From: Acidobacteriaceae bacterium
GTDB taxonomy: Bacteria; Acidobacteriota; Terriglobia; Terriglobales; Acidobacteriaceae
NCBI GenBank assembly: GCA_027449965.1
Contig: DAIDKP010000025.1
Location: 1 to 64,000, forward strand
DNA: 64,000 nt
Direction: 5' to 3'
Of the stretch, positions 17,802 through 27,354 are shown piece after piece. The translations under genes and the position numbers were made by a program. Under the pieces are notes generated by a model. That model did not search any database, was not told the DNA's origin, and was given only the letters and a program-made list of their open reading frames with translations. Position 1 is the first letter of the stretch, and every line of letters starts with the position of its first letter.

Positions 17802-19133
17802 TTAGGCCGTCTCGCGCTCGCCCAGTTCAAAGCGCAGCTCGTCGGCATCACTCCACGCATAGCGCAGACTCGAGCTGAGCGGACGCCGACCCAGCGACCG
17901 TGCCGTTGCCAGAATCATCCGCATCGAGCGCGGTGCCTGACCCCGCGGCCAGATCGCGCTCAACGGGCGAATCTCGCCGCTGGCATCCGGATGAAAGACG
18001 CGATCATCCCAGCACTGCGAACCCAGGGGAAACTCTGGAAAATCCCGTATCGCATCGATCGTCGATTGCAGAATGCGCATCTTCCACGGCTCAGCATACT
18101 GCGGCATGAAGAGCACCTCGCTGCGCCGCTCGTAGCGCACCTCGTGCACAAACTCCGTGAAGCTGCTCGCATTCGTCAGGTTGATGTTCGCGTTCGCTTC
18201 CACGCCATGCCGGTCGCCGCCCGCCACCAGCAGCATATTCCACTGCTCGGCCAGCCGCCGCGCCGCGCGATTCTCCGCCCAGTTCCGCAGCCCGTTCAGC
18301 TCCAGTGCGTGAAAATAGTTGCCGTACTTCAGCAGAAACTCATTCGCCAGAAAGTTATGGCGATCCCGCCCGATCAGATACAAATCCCACATCGGATGGT
18401 TCAACACCACCAGCACATCGCGTTCCTGATTCAGTTCCGCCAGAATCTCGCCCAGTTGTTCGTCCGCCGGATTCGCCGTAAACGCGTTCAACCTGGCAAT
18501 CCACTCCGCCGCTCGCGCACTTGGCAGATTATGCACACCGATGTGAAACGACTGCACCTCACTATAGGGTGCCGACCACTCGACCGAGATCGGCACATGC
18601 TGCGAACGGTCCATCGTCCGCAACATCAACGGTGCGCGAATGTCGTCATGATCCGTGATGGAGACCAGCGAGCGCAGCCCCAGCTTTTCGATCTGGCCGC
18701 TTTCCAGATCCCACGCCAGCTTGGGCGTCAGCGGCGGCGTCCAGTAGCTGCGCAGCCAGTCAATGCGGATGCCATGACGATCCCACGATCGCCGATCCAG
18801 ATATCGCATCAGCGGACGCACAAACCCATATTGCGCCGTCCAGTCCGCCACAAAGGAAAGCGTCTCCTGCGACTGGTTCGTGTGGCTGTGCAGCGAAACG
18901 CCTGTTGAGTATTTTTCAACGGGGCGAGGGTCGCGCCAAAGATATGAGATCGAGGTTGATGGCATAGGGTCGGTCGTCCTCCTGATCCGCTCAATCTGCG
19001 GTTTCAGTATCGCCGTCCACTCATCAACAGACCGTGAAAACCCCGCGAATTTCCGTTCAATCGCAGCGTTTCTCCGGACTTTAGCCGGACTAAGTACGTA
19101 TTTTTCGGGTCTCTCCGACATTCTGACACTCAC
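17802..19133 (-). CDS. PHP-domain metal-dependent hydrolase
   Basis: 443 aa. PHP signatures are present: GVSLHSHTNQSQE (metal His-x-His), SITDHDDI (T/S-D-H-D), LNHPMWD and AGGDRHG near the end, giving the set of His/Asp ligands of polymerase-and-histidinol-phosphatase-like phosphoesterases. Substrate is unknown. The start is uncertain: GTG 19133 is the longest, ATG 19121 and ATG 18965 are alternatives, the last placing the PHP motifs close to the N-terminus. It follows the LOG gene by 34 bp, suggesting an operon of nucleotide/phosphate hydrolases with the downstream glycosyltransferase. Confidence 0.8.
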   Translation of the reverse strand: MSVRMSERPEKYVLSPAKVRRNAAIERKFAGFSRSVDEWTAILKPQIERIRRTTDPMPSTSISYLWRDPRPVEKYSTGVSLHSHTNQSQETLSFVADWTAQYGFVRPLMRYLDRRSWDRHGIRIDWLRSYWTPPLTPKLAWDLESGQIEKLGLRSLVSITDHDDIRAPLMLRTMDRSQHVPISVEWSAPYSEVQSFHIGVHNLPSARAAEWIARLNAFTANPADEQLGEILAELNQERDVLVVLNHPMWDLYLIGRDRHNFLANEFLLKYGNYFHALELNGLRNWAENRAARRLAEQWNMLLVAGGDRHGVEANANINLTNASSFTEFVHEVRYERRSEVLFMPQYAEPWKMRILQSTIDAIRDFPEFPLGSQCWDDRVFHPDASGEIRPLSAIWPRGQAPRSMRMILATARSLGRRPLSSSLRYAWSDADELRFELGERETA

Positions 19134-19167
19134 AACTTCCCAGCCTGCGACCGAGTCCTATCGTCCA

Positions 19168-20139
19168 CTATACGTTGGTTTTGGCAAATTCCGGACCAAG
19201 AAATGCTTCGATTTGGATGGCCGGTTCTGCCGAAGCAACAGGCTCTGCTGAAAGATGATTTGCCGTCAACCCATCCCGCAGCATCGCAAACGCCTCTTCT
19301 GGCGTATCGGCAAACTGGAAAAGCTCGACATCCCTTGGCGAAATCGATCCGCAATCGACCAGGGCATTCAGGTTGATCACACGCTTCCAGTACTCTGACC
19401 CATAGATCACCACCGTCATCTTTTTGGCCAGTTTGTGGGTCTGCGACAGCGTCAACAGCTCAAACATCTCGTCCAGCGTCCCAAATCCACCGGGAAAGAC
19501 CACCAGCGCCTTCGCCAGATAGGCAAACCACAGCTTCCGCATGAAGAAGTAGTGAAACTCGAAGTTCAGCTCCGGGGTAATATACGGGTTCGGATGCTGC
19601 TCAAACGGCAGCCGGATATTCAGCCCAATCGACTTGCCACCCGCCTCATACGCGCCGCGATTGGCTGCTTCCATAATCCCCGGTCCACCGCCTGAGGTAA
19701 TCACAAACCGATGCCTTCCCGGTGGATTCGACGGCACCGTCGCGGCCCATCGCGTCACCATCCCGGCCAGTCTGCGCGCATCTTCGTAGTAACGCGCCAT
19801 CTCCACCGCCGCCACGGCCCGGTGCCGCTGCAATTCGCTCGCGGAACCTTCTTCAATTGACAGGGCTGTCGCCGGCTGCTCTTCCGGCGGAGCCAGTTGC
19901 GCCGAGCCGGTATTGTCCAGCAGCTCCAGCGCCCGGTCTGCCTCCGCGCGGCTGTGGAATCGCGCCGAACCAAAGAAAACAATCGTGTCCTGAATCCGTT
20001 CTCGACGAAATCGCGCCAGCGGCTCCGTATACTCGGCCAGAATTCGAATCAGCCGACCCTCCGGGCTATTCACAAACTCCGGATTTTCATAGGCCAGCGG
20101 CGCCCGTTCCAGTGGCGTCGGCTGTTGCTGCTCTGCCAT
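19168..20139 (-). CDS. LOG-family nucleotide phosphoribohydrolase
   Basis: 323 aa Rossmann-fold protein of the LOG/TIGR00730 family, which cleaves the N-glycosidic bond of nucleoside 5'-monophosphates (first known from cytokinin activation). Both motifs are clear: SGGGPGIMEAANRGA and PGGFGTLDEMFE. It is longer than minimal LOG proteins by an N-terminal extension (about residues 1-50) and a linker at about 75-105 rich in Glu/Pro. ATG 20139 has ribosome site GGAG. First gene of the run with the PHP protein and glycosyltransferase. Confidence 0.9.
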   Translation of the reverse strand: MAEQQQPTPLERAPLAYENPEFVNSPEGRLIRILAEYTEPLARFRRERIQDTIVFFGSARFHSRAEADRALELLDNTGSAQLAPPEEQPATALSIEEGSASELQRHRAVAAVEMARYYEDARRLAGMVTRWAATVPSNPPGRHRFVITSGGGPGIMEAANRGAYEAGGKSIGLNIRLPFEQHPNPYITPELNFEFHYFFMRKLWFAYLAKALVVFPGGFGTLDEMFELLTLSQTHKLAKKMTVVIYGSEYWKRVINLNALVDCGSISPRDVELFQFADTPEEAFAMLRDGLTANHLSAEPVASAEPAIQIEAFLGPEFAKTNV

Positions 20140-20238
20140 TCTTCGGCTCCATTTCCAGGTTGTTCGTGCGGAGTCGCAGCTCGAACCGATGCGACAGAAT
20201 AGTCTACCCGTTCCAGCACACCTTCGGCGACCTCTCCG

Positions 20239-20577
20239 CTACCGCTCCCACTCCTTGGACGAACGAATTGCCCCATCGAGAGCCAGCCACAGATTCAACA
20301 GCCCCAGCCCGGAGACCACCCCCCGCACCGCGCCGCTTGTCAAAAACGGCAGCATCGCAGATACGTGCAGAAACAGCGGATTGTTGTCCCACAGCGGGCG
20401 AAACCAAGGCACAAAGCACAGCGCCAGCCCCAGATACAGCCGCACCAGCACCGCAATCATCAGTTCCGTCTGCCGAAGCCATCGCGGCACGGCCGCCACG
20501 CTCCCACGGCGAGCCGGGAGCGCAGAGGCCTCCTGCGGACCGACAGGAAATACCGGTTTGGAGCTGGACTCTGTCAT
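20239..20577 (-). CDS. Small two-span membrane protein, unknown
   Basis: 112 aa from ATG 20577. Hydrophobic stretches LMIAVLVRLYLGLALCFVPW and AVRGVVSGLGLLNLWLALDG suggest two or three membrane helices with a basic loop (ARRGSVAAVPRWLRQ) before them. Not a family I recognise. It lies 76 bp after typA on the same strand and could be co-transcribed with it. Overlapping minus-strand frames are less hydrophobic and probably shadows. Confidence 0.65.
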   Translation of the reverse strand: MTESSSKPVFPVGPQEASALPARRGSVAAVPRWLRQTELMIAVLVRLYLGLALCFVPWFRPLWDNNPLFLHVSAMLPFLTSGAVRGVVSGLGLLNLWLALDGAIRSSKEWER

Positions 20578-20653
20578 TGGTTGCCCTGCGAACCGAGTGC
20601 GTCTCTCTGGAACGTACCACAATCGAACGCCCCTCAGACTCGCGCGACTCTTC

Positions 20654-22462
20654 TCAGTCGTTGCGTCGCTTCGGGCGCTGGTTCGCCTGCAGAATCTTCT
20701 TGCGCAGCCGCAGATTCTTCGGCGTCACCTCCACCAGTTCGTCCTCGGCGATGAACTCGATCGCCTGCTCCAGATTCATCAGCCGATGCGGGGCCAGTCG
20801 CAGTGCATCGTCCGCGCTTGAGGCGCGCATATTCGTCAGCTTCTTCTCGCGCACCACGTTCACGTCCAGGTCGTTGTCCCGCGAGTGCTCGCCGACAATC
20901 ATTCCCTCATAAACATCGACGCCCGCGCCCAAAAACAGCACTCCGCGATCCTGCAAGCCGTGCAACGAATACGTCGTCGTCACGCCCTGCCGATCGCTGA
21001 TCAGCACCCCTGACGGCCGCTGCGGAATCTCCCCCTGATACGGCATATAGCCATCAAACAGCGTGTTCATCACAATGGTTCCGCGCGTCTCCGTCAGCAT
21101 CTCGCTGCGCAGCCCGATAATTCCTCGGCTGGGTACACGAAACTCCATCCGTACGCGCCCCGAACCGTGGTTGTGCATCTTGGTCATCTCACCCTTGCGC
21201 GGCCCCAGCTTCTCGATCACCACGCCCGTATACTCCTCCGGAACGTCGATCGTTACATGCTCCACCGGCTCCATGCGCACGCCGTCCACCGTCTTGGTCA
21301 CAATCTCCGGTCGGCCCACGCTCAGCTCAAATCCCTCGCGGCGCATCATCTCAATCAGCACGCCAAGCTGCATCTCTCCGCGGCCCAGCACCTTGAAGCT
21401 GTCCGGCGAATCCGCCTCTTCCACGCGAATCGAGACATTCGTCAGCAGCTCCCGATCCAGGCGCTCACGCAGATTCCGGCTCGTCACCAGCGAACCTTCC
21501 TTGCCGCAAAAGGGCGAATTGTTCACCGAAAACTGCATCGCGATCGTCGGCTCGTCGATCACGATCAGCGGCAGCGGAGCCGGATTCGTCAGGCTTGTGA
21601 TCGTCTCTCCGATGGTGATTCCCTCCACCCCGGCAATCGCCACAATATCGCCAATCTCCGTCGTCGCCGTCTCCGTCCGCTTCAGCCCGGCAAAGGTAAA
21701 CAGCTTGGTGATCTTCGTCTTCATCAGGCTCAGATCGCGCCGTGAAACCGCCACCTCGTCGCCCACATTCAGTGTGCCCTGAAAGACGCGCGCAATCGCA
21801 ATTCGTCCAAAGTACTCCGAGTAATCAAGATTCGTCACCAGAATCTGCAAGGAAGCTTCCGGGTCGCCCGTCGCCGCAGGAATCGTCTTCACAATCGCCT
21901 GAAACAACGGCTCCAGGTCTGTTCCCGGCGTCTGGAGATCGGTGGTCGCCGTGCCTGTCTTGGCCACCGTATAGAGCACCGGAAAATCCAACTGCTCTTC
22001 TTCGGCGTCGAGGTCGATGAACAGGTCATAGACCTCGTTCAAAACCTCCTGTGCGCGTGCATCGGGACGGTCAATCTTGTTGATCACCACAATCGGCTTC
22101 AGCTTTGCTTCCAGCGCCTTGGCCAGCACATAGCGCGTCTGCGGCAGCGGACCCTCCGCCGCATCCACCAGCAGCATCACGCCATCCACCATCTTCAACC
22201 CGCGCTCCACCTCGCCACCAAAGTCGGCGTGGCCCGGCGTGTCGATGATGTTGATCTTGCCTCCGCCATAGAAAATGGCCGTGTTCTTGGCCAGAATCGT
22301 GATCCCGCGCTCACGCTCCAGGTCGTTGGAGTCCATCACGCGGTCGGCCACCTGCTCATTGGCGCGAAACGTTCCGGACTGGCGAAGCATGGCATCGACC
22401 AGCGTCGTCTTGCCGTGGTCTACGTGGGCGATGATAGCGATATTACGAATTGTCTGGCTCAA
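20654..22462 (-). CDS. typA: Ribosome-associated GTPase TypA/BipA
   Basis: Translational GTPase that helps 50S assembly and stress adaptation. I place the start at TTG 22462, eight bases after GGAGAAGGA, giving 602 aa that begin [20 protein letters not shown] as in the family; the frame is open further upstream but that part is low-complexity and unlike any BipA. G1 [10 protein letters not shown]3 [11 protein letters not shown] and G4 NKIDRPDA are visible, followed by EF-Tu-like domain 2 and the BipA-specific C-terminus with [10 protein letters not shown]. 602 aa is the normal length. Confidence 0.96.
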   Translation of the reverse strand: MSQTIRNIAIIAHVDHGKTTLVDAMLRQSGTFRANEQVADRVMDSNDLERERGITILAKNTAIFYGGGKINIIDTPGHADFGGEVERGLKMVDGVMLLVDAAEGPLPQTRYVLAKALEAKLKPIVVINKIDRPDARAQEVLNEVYDLFIDLDAEEEQLDFPVLYTVAKTGTATTDLQTPGTDLEPLFQAIVKTIPAATGDPEASLQILVTNLDYSEYFGRIAIARVFQGTLNVGDEVAVSRRDLSLMKTKITKLFTFAGLKRTETATTEIGDIVAIAGVEGITIGETITSLTNPAPLPLIVIDEPTIAMQFSVNNSPFCGKEGSLVTSRNLRERLDRELLTNVSIRVEEADSPDSFKVLGRGEMQLGVLIEMMRREGFELSVGRPEIVTKTVDGVRMEPVEHVTIDVPEEYTGVVIEKLGPRKGEMTKMHNHGSGRVRMEFRVPSRGIIGLRSEMLTETRGTIVMNTLFDGYMPYQGEIPQRPSGVLISDRQGVTTTYSLHGLQDRGVLFLGAGVDVYEGMIVGEHSRDNDLDVNVVREKKLTNMRASSADDALRLAPHRLMNLEQAIEFIAEDELVEVTPKNLRLRKKILQANQRPKRRND

Positions 22463-22955
22463 AAGAAATTTCCTTCTCCGGTTCACACAGGCAGGCGCGC
22501 ACTCACACACCACTGCCGGATCGGTTGTTCGTCTCGATCCCCGCTGCCCGGCAAATCCGGCCTCGCAGCCTGCACTCTGAGGCTGCGCAACGGGCGCTGC
22601 ACAGCCAACGCCACACGGCAATCGCTGCACAACAGGTTTTGTCCGGCTCATCGCGCGAACAGAAGCGCCGGATCGCGCCCTCTGACCACGCAACCCCGCA
22701 ATTGTATTCTACCAGCAGCGCACTTCCCGCACCTCCGAAACCGCTACCGCTGTCGCTCCGGCCTTCGCTTTCCTGCGTCTTGCCTTCACTTTCCTGGTGG
22801 TCATTCCCCGCAGGAGAATCTACCTGTCGCATCCATCCTGACCACCGCTGCACGGAACGCCGACTCATCAATCGCCAGCTTCTGCGCTTCAGCCAGACCG
22901 CCACCGTGCAATGCCGCAAGGTTCCGATTAGGATAGAGCCAGCAGGAGGATTCAT
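22463..22955. other. Intergenic region between typA and msrA
   Basis: About 490 bp between divergent genes. The only structure I can support is a short repeat at 22801-22823 that recurs at 63210-63230. ORFs across this area, including a long minus-strand one over msrA, have no family resemblance and look like GC-rich shadows. Confidence 0.5.
22801..22823. repeat. Short REP-like intergenic repeat, copy 1
   Basis: TCATTCCCCGCAGGAGAATC and the next bases match the element at 63210-63230 (TCATTCCCGCAGGGGATC...) except for two one-base indels and two substitutions. The core TCCC-GCAGG-GA can fold into a short stem-loop. Both copies lie in intergenic DNA and are preceded by pyrimidine-rich CTTTCCTG-like sequence. 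Confidence 0.4.
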
Positions 22956-23429
22956 ATGGAAAAGGCGACTTTTGGCGCGGGATGCTTCTGGGGTGTCGAA
23001 GCAGCGTTTGCACAAATTCCCGGCGTCACCGCCACAGCCGTGGGTTACGAGGGCGGTGCTACCGAGGCTCCCACCTATAAGGATGTCTGCACCGATCGAA
23101 CCGGCCATGCGGAGGTGGTCGAGCTGGAATTTGATCCGACACGCGTCCCCTACGGCCAGCTTCTGGATGCCTTCTTTGCCCTGCACGATCCCACGCAGAT
23201 GAATCGACAAGGGCCGGACTGGGGCACGCAATACCGCTCGGCAATCTTTTTTCACGACCCGACGCAAAAGGCGCTGGCCGAGGCAAAAATCGCCGAGCTG
23301 AATGCCTCCGGTCGCTTTGCTCCCAAGCGCATCGTCACACGGGTCGAACCGGCGCAGACCTTCTGGCGCGCCGAGGAATATCACCAGCGCTACCTGGAAA
23401 AGCGCGGCCTGGCAAGCTGCCACATTTAA
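22956..23429 (+). CDS. msrA: Peptide methionine (S)-sulfoxide reductase MsrA
   Basis: Reduces methionine-S-sulfoxide in proteins using thioredoxin-derived electrons. 157 aa, a short cytosolic form. The catalytic motif [12 protein letters not shown] is at residues 8-19 with nucleophile Cys10. The conserved GYEGG, SDRTGHAE-like segment ([12 protein letters not shown]), ALHDPTQ and QYRSAIFF blocks follow. A C-terminal SCHI supplies a candidate resolving Cys. Start ATG has an ideal ribosome site (AGGAGG, six bases). Monocistronic by position; a hairpin terminator lies downstream. Confidence 0.96.
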   Translation: MEKATFGAGCFWGVEAAFAQIPGVTATAVGYEGGATEAPTYKDVCTDRTGHAEVVELEFDPTRVPYGQLLDAFFALHDPTQMNRQGPDWGTQYRSAIFFHDPTQKALAEAKIAELNASGRFAPKRIVTRVEPAQTFWRAEEYHQRYLEKRGLASCHI

Positions 23430-23460
23430 CCCCTGCGCAACTCCCCCGGCAAGCGAAAAA

Positions 23461-23491
23461 AGGCCGGATGGAGCAACGCTCCACCCGGCCT
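23461..23491 (-). terminator. Terminator between msrA and the TonB-dependent receptor
   Basis: 14-position stem (23461-23474 with 23478-23491) broken by one A-C mismatch, three-base loop. The plus-strand run of A just before it (23455-23460) gives a T tract on the minus strand, so it mainly terminates the receptor transcript; it may also stop msrA. Confidence 0.8.
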
Positions 23492-23508
23492 GAAAACCTT
23501 CTGGAAGG

Positions 23509-26500
23509 TCAGAAGATGAACTTTGCCGCCAGTTGCACTTCGCGGCCCGTGTTTGACTGCGAGTTGATCTGACCAAAGGTGCCGTCGTTCACGCCTGCAT
23601 CCGGCCCATTGAAGATGGGGTGGTTGAACGCGTTGAAAGCCTCCAGCCGAAGCTGCACATTGAATCGCTCGTTCGGCCCGAAGTAGTTGTTCTTGAACGC
23701 CGACAAATCAGCATCCACATAGCCCGGCACACGCACATTGGGCAGCACGCGCGGAGCGTTGCCAATCGTGAACGGCGCCGGCTGGGAGAACAGGCTGGTG
23801 TTGAACCACTTCTGGCGTGTCGGATGCGAGATATTCGGGTCACCCGGCGCCTCGTTCGGTCGCTGGCCAAATCCCAGCAACCCGGTCTCGTTGTTCACCG
23901 CGCCCAGCACCACGGGCGTTCCAGTATCCCACTGCACGATGCCGTTGGTCTGCCATCCGCTCACCAGCGCATTCACCAGCGTACTGCCATGGTTCAGGAA
24001 CATCTTTCCGCGGCCAAACGGCAGGTCATACACATATCCGGCCACAAAGGTCCGCGAAATATCCTGTGAAGACAAACCAAACTCGGCCTTGGGGTTGTAC
24101 TGGTTAGCGTACGTCTGACTCGTTGGTCCCAGGTAGCTGACGACGCTGGCTGCGTTATCCATGAGCTTCGAACCGGTGAAGGCGATCAGCAGCGAGAAAC
24201 CGTTGCTGTAACGCTTGTCCACCTTGACGGTGATTGCGTTGTAGTGCGAGCCGGAATCTGCCTTGCGATAGCTGGAGACGCCGTTATATTGCGGGTAGGG
24301 CCGCAGCAGATAGTCATACGGAACCGTCTGCGACGTAAACGGCGAGCCAGGCGTCGTAATCACTCCGTAGAATGGGTTCGGCGCACTGGCCAGCAGCTTG
24401 TTGCCCAGGCTCAGATACGACGGATCCACCTGAGAAAACGGCACACCCGGGTCGCCGTTGATCAGGAAGTGACCAGCGTTATAGATGTAGCCGACTTCGA
24501 CCACCGTGCTGGGCGTAATCGACCGCTGGACATTCAGATTGCCTTCAATCGAGTACGGATTCCGATAGGTATCAAAGAACGTATCGGCGATGCCAAGCCC
24601 CAGAAAGGTGTTCGGACCACCCGCCACACCCTGCGGCAGATTGAATCCACCGGGGGCGGGATTGTCAAAGGTTGTTGCAACCGTCTGCTGATTATTCAAC
24701 GTAAAATTGAAGCCCGTTTGGCTGGTGAAGCCATCCGTACCCGCTCCGCCTGTCGTGCCGGCGGCCTGCATCTCCGACGGCTGGAAGATAATCCCGTAGC
24801 CGCCGCGTACCACCGTTTTGGTATCCGGACTCCAGGCAAATCCAACACGCGGCGCAAAATCCTTCCATTGCGTCGGTCCCTGATGCCGTCCATACTTGCT
24901 CTCTGGCGTACCCACAAAGACCATCTGGCCCACCAAGTCACCACAGTGCAAACAGGCATTCGAGGGAATCTGTGCCGCTATGGGGGAGGGCAGACTGTTA
25001 TCCCAGTAATCCAGCCGGTTGTGTCGTTCCGTGCGCGGAATATCCACATCCCAGCGCAGGCCAAGGTTAAACGTCAGATTCGGCGCCGCCTGATAATCAT
25101 CCTGAATGTAGGCCGCGGCGTATGCGCTGGAGGTGGCCAGTGAGATGTCGTGGGTGATCTGGCCATAATCGGAAAGACCCAGCAACATCGTCGCAAACGA
25201 GTCGCCCGACCCGTCAAAGTTGTTGACCGTCTTCTCCGTCCAGTCCTGCCCGATGCCGCCGAACTGACCCGACGGGTAACCATACTGATAGAAGTTCAGA
25301 AAGAGCTTACGCCACTCGCCACCCACCGTGATCGAGTTGCCCTTGTACACCTTCACGATGCTGGGATCGATATCGACCGCCGACGGATCTTCCTGCAGCG
25401 GCACATAACCACCCGAACCCACTCCTGAGTAGCCCTGATTCAACTGAAACTGCGGAAAGACATTCGGTTCGCGATCCGCCACCGTCAGATACGAGTTGGG
25501 AAATTTCAGACTCGCCAGATCAAACGGCTGGCCGAAGGTGGCGCGCACATAGGTCGAGCGGCTGAACCCGCCGCGCAGATCCAGAATCAACGAGGGCGAA
25601 AGCGTGATCGAGTTATCGATCGAAGCACTGTACGCCGTCGAAATCGATGGGCCGCCATAACCCTGCGATGCTGCACTGTTGTAGTCGCTGAACGGAGTGT
25701 TCGGATTGTTGATATGCGAGAAGCGCACAAAGCTGTGATCTCGCGTACCAAAGTCGTGATCCAGCCGCAGATCAAAGTGATAGTAGTTGTTCACCGACGT
25801 ACCATTCGCCGTGTAGTTGTTGAACTGCGCCCCGGCAGGCCCCGTATTGGGCATGGGGTAATACTGAATCGCCGCCGACGCCACCTGACTGATCATGCCC
25901 ATGGGGATTTTGTTGCCCGGAAACGCCTGACGCACATACGTGCCATCCGGTTGCAGCGTTGCCGAATAAGGGTTGTAGATTACCGTGCTCAACGCGGAAA
26001 AATCTCCGGTCCGTTCCGCCGCCGTTGGCACCGAATCCAGCTCAGTCTGCGCCACCGAATTCTTCGAGTCTTCAAAGGCAAAGAAGAAGAAGCTCTTGTT
26101 GTGCCCATCGTACACATGCGGAATCCAGATCGGACCGCCGATCACGCCACCGTACTGATACAAGTGCGAACTCGGCACCGGACCCGAGGAGAAATACGGC
26201 TTGGCATACAGCGCATTGGTCTGCGTGAAATCAAACAGGCTGCCGTGGAAATCGTTCGTTCCAGATCGCGTTACCAGGCTGATGACGCCGCCGGAGAACC
26301 GACCGTATTGCGCTGGCAGCACACTCGTCTGCACGTTGAACTCCTGCACCGAATCCACAATAGGCGTGTACGCTGTCGAGTTGTTGCCCACGTTGTTCTC
26401 CGGCAGGATGTTGGTCATGCCGTCGATCTGCTCTTCGTTGTTCGCATTGCGCGAGCCGGCGATATGCGGCGTCGACGCGTTGCCCGTCGTGTTCACGCCC

Positions 26501-26970
26501 GGCACCAACACCTCAAGCGAAGTGGGATTGCGCCCATTCAACGGCAGGTCCAGAATCGTCCGCCCGGGAATCACCGTGTTCAAACTCGACGAGTCCACCT
26601 CGAGCGGAGGCGTCGTACTGTCCACCTCCACCTGCTGCGTCACCTTGCTGACCGGCATTCGAAAATCAATCGGTGTGCCCACAGAGATTCGGATGATGAT
26701 ATGGTCCTGCTTCACCGATTCAAATCCCGAAGCCGTCGCCACAGCCGTGTACTCCGAAGGCTGGACAAAGTTGAAGATATAGCGACCCTGAGAGTCGGAG
26801 GTCGTCGTTCGCACCTCGTTCGTCGGCACATTGGTGATGGTGATCGTCGCACCCGCGATAGCTGCGCCGGATGTGTCCAGGACCGTGCCGCGGATGGTAC
26901 CGGTTGGGCTTTGCGCAATCGCCGTCAGTGTCAGGCAAAGCATCGTTATGGCTAGCAAAATTCGTTTCAT
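23509..26970 (-). CDS. Oar-like TonB-dependent outer-membrane receptor with carboxypeptidase-regulatory domain
   Basis: Large outer-membrane transporter, 1153 aa from ATG 26970 (ribosome site GGAGG). Signal peptide residues 1-19 (ILLAITMLCLTLTAIAQ), a carboxypeptidase-regulatory/Ig-like domain (GTIRGTVLDTSGAAIAGATI), a plug domain with LPLNGRNPTSLE and SGGVISLVTRSGTNDFHG, and a 22-strand barrel ending in Phe (VQLAAKFIF). Acidobacteria carry many of these Oar-like receptors, thought to import plant or microbial polysaccharide fragments. Unlike SusC it has no SusD partner nearby. A LacI regulator is divergent, and a LacI-type operator lies 90 bp upstream of this gene, so carbohydrate-dependent control is likely. 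Confidence 0.93.
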   Translation of the reverse strand: MKRILLAITMLCLTLTAIAQSPTGTIRGTVLDTSGAAIAGATITITNVPTNEVRTTTSDSQGRYIFNFVQPSEYTAVATASGFESVKQDHIIIRISVGTPIDFRMPVSKVTQQVEVDSTTPPLEVDSSSLNTVIPGRTILDLPLNGRNPTSLEVLVPGVNTTGNASTPHIAGSRNANNEEQIDGMTNILPENNVGNNSTAYTPIVDSVQEFNVQTSVLPAQYGRFSGGVISLVTRSGTNDFHGSLFDFTQTNALYAKPYFSSGPVPSSHLYQYGGVIGGPIWIPHVYDGHNKSFFFFAFEDSKNSVAQTELDSVPTAAERTGDFSALSTVIYNPYSATLQPDGTYVRQAFPGNKIPMGMISQVASAAIQYYPMPNTGPAGAQFNNYTANGTSVNNYYHFDLRLDHDFGTRDHSFVRFSHINNPNTPFSDYNSAASQGYGGPSISTAYSASIDNSITLSPSLILDLRGGFSRSTYVRATFGQPFDLASLKFPNSYLTVADREPNVFPQFQLNQGYSGVGSGGYVPLQEDPSAVDIDPSIVKVYKGNSITVGGEWRKLFLNFYQYGYPSGQFGGIGQDWTEKTVNNFDGSGDSFATMLLGLSDYGQITHDISLATSSAYAAAYIQDDYQAAPNLTFNLGLRWDVDIPRTERHNRLDYWDNSLPSPIAAQIPSNACLHCGDLVGQMVFVGTPESKYGRHQGPTQWKDFAPRVGFAWSPDTKTVVRGGYGIIFQPSEMQAAGTTGGAGTDGFTSQTGFNFTLNNQQTVATTFDNPAPGGFNLPQGVAGGPNTFLGLGIADTFFDTYRNPYSIEGNLNVQRSITPSTVVEVGYIYNAGHFLINGDPGVPFSQVDPSYLSLGNKLLASAPNPFYGVITTPGSPFTSQTVPYDYLLRPYPQYNGVSSYRKADSGSHYNAITVKVDKRYSNGFSLLIAFTGSKLMDNAASVVSYLGPTSQTYANQYNPKAEFGLSSQDISRTFVAGYVYDLPFGRGKMFLNHGSTLVNALVSGWQTNGIVQWDTGTPVVLGAVNNETGLLGFGQRPNEAPGDPNISHPTRQKWFNTSLFSQPAPFTIGNAPRVLPNVRVPGYVDADLSAFKNNYFGPNERFNVQLRLEAFNAFNHPIFNGPDAGVNDGTFGQINSQSNTGREVQLAAKFIF

Positions 26971-27059
26971 AGGAGCCTCCACAAAAAGCACTCAAGATCT
27001 GCACTGCACCCGCAACCATCACTTCCTCAGGTGCAAACTCTGAGTACGCTGATACATAT

Positions 27060-27073
27060 TGATATCGTTATCA
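27060..27073. promoter_or_regulatory. LacI-family operator near the receptor gene
   Basis: TGATATCGTTATCA, arms TGATA/TATCA around a central CG step, which is the classic form of LacI/GalR operators. It lies 90 bp upstream of the receptor start, so it could sit within or just upstream of its promoter. Confidence 0.7.
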
Positions 27074-27271
27074 GTCCGACATGTTATAGCTGAGTTTTTC
27101 CATCTCTGTCAATCTTTTTTTCGCGCCTCCACCTTTTGCGGATCAGGAAATCTGCGCGATATCACTACATCATTCTTATTAATAAAGACTTACATCGCTA
27201 CATTCGAATGGTATTTCACGGTGCTTTCACGTCCCCAATGCAGGAGCCAAGCGCGCATGATTACGTCACTG

Positions 27272-27285
27272 TGATATCGTTCTCA
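27272..27285. promoter_or_regulatory. LacI-family operator near the regulator gene
   Basis: TGATATCGTTCTCA differs from the other operator at one of 14 positions and lies 70 bp before the regulator start. Two sites 212 bp apart would allow autoregulation and DNA looping by a tetramer, or independent control of both genes. Confidence 0.65.
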
Positions 27286-27354
27286 GAACTGCTGCTCCAG
27301 CCTGGTGGCGTTTCAAATTGATTCCACCATTTCGCTCCGGGCAGGTTAGTATAG

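Larger units (their letters stand above)
26971..27354. other. Shared regulatory region of the Oar-like receptor and lacI-type gene
   Basis: About 385 bp of AT-richer DNA between divergent genes. It contains two LacI-type operators (27060-27073 and 27272-27285) and a third partial match, TGATATCG on the minus strand at 27164-27157. No gene. Confidence 0.7.

Noticed and set aside
20204-20620. 138-codon minus-strand frame overlapping the small membrane protein after typA
   Set aside because: The alternative frame at 20239-20577 has clear membrane helices; this one is Gly/Arg-rich shadow sequence.
22463-22693. N-terminal extension of TypA
   Set aside because: The family starts at the TTG after GGAGAAGGA; upstream residues are low-complexity Arg/Ala/Cys.
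22503-23576. Minus-strand frame of 357 codons covering msrA
   Set aside because: msrA on the plus strand has all family motifs and an ideal ribosome site; the opposite frame has none.
27157-27164. Third LacI operator
   Set aside because: Only one half-site (TGATATCG) is present; the other half does not match, so it is mentioned only as a possible weak site.
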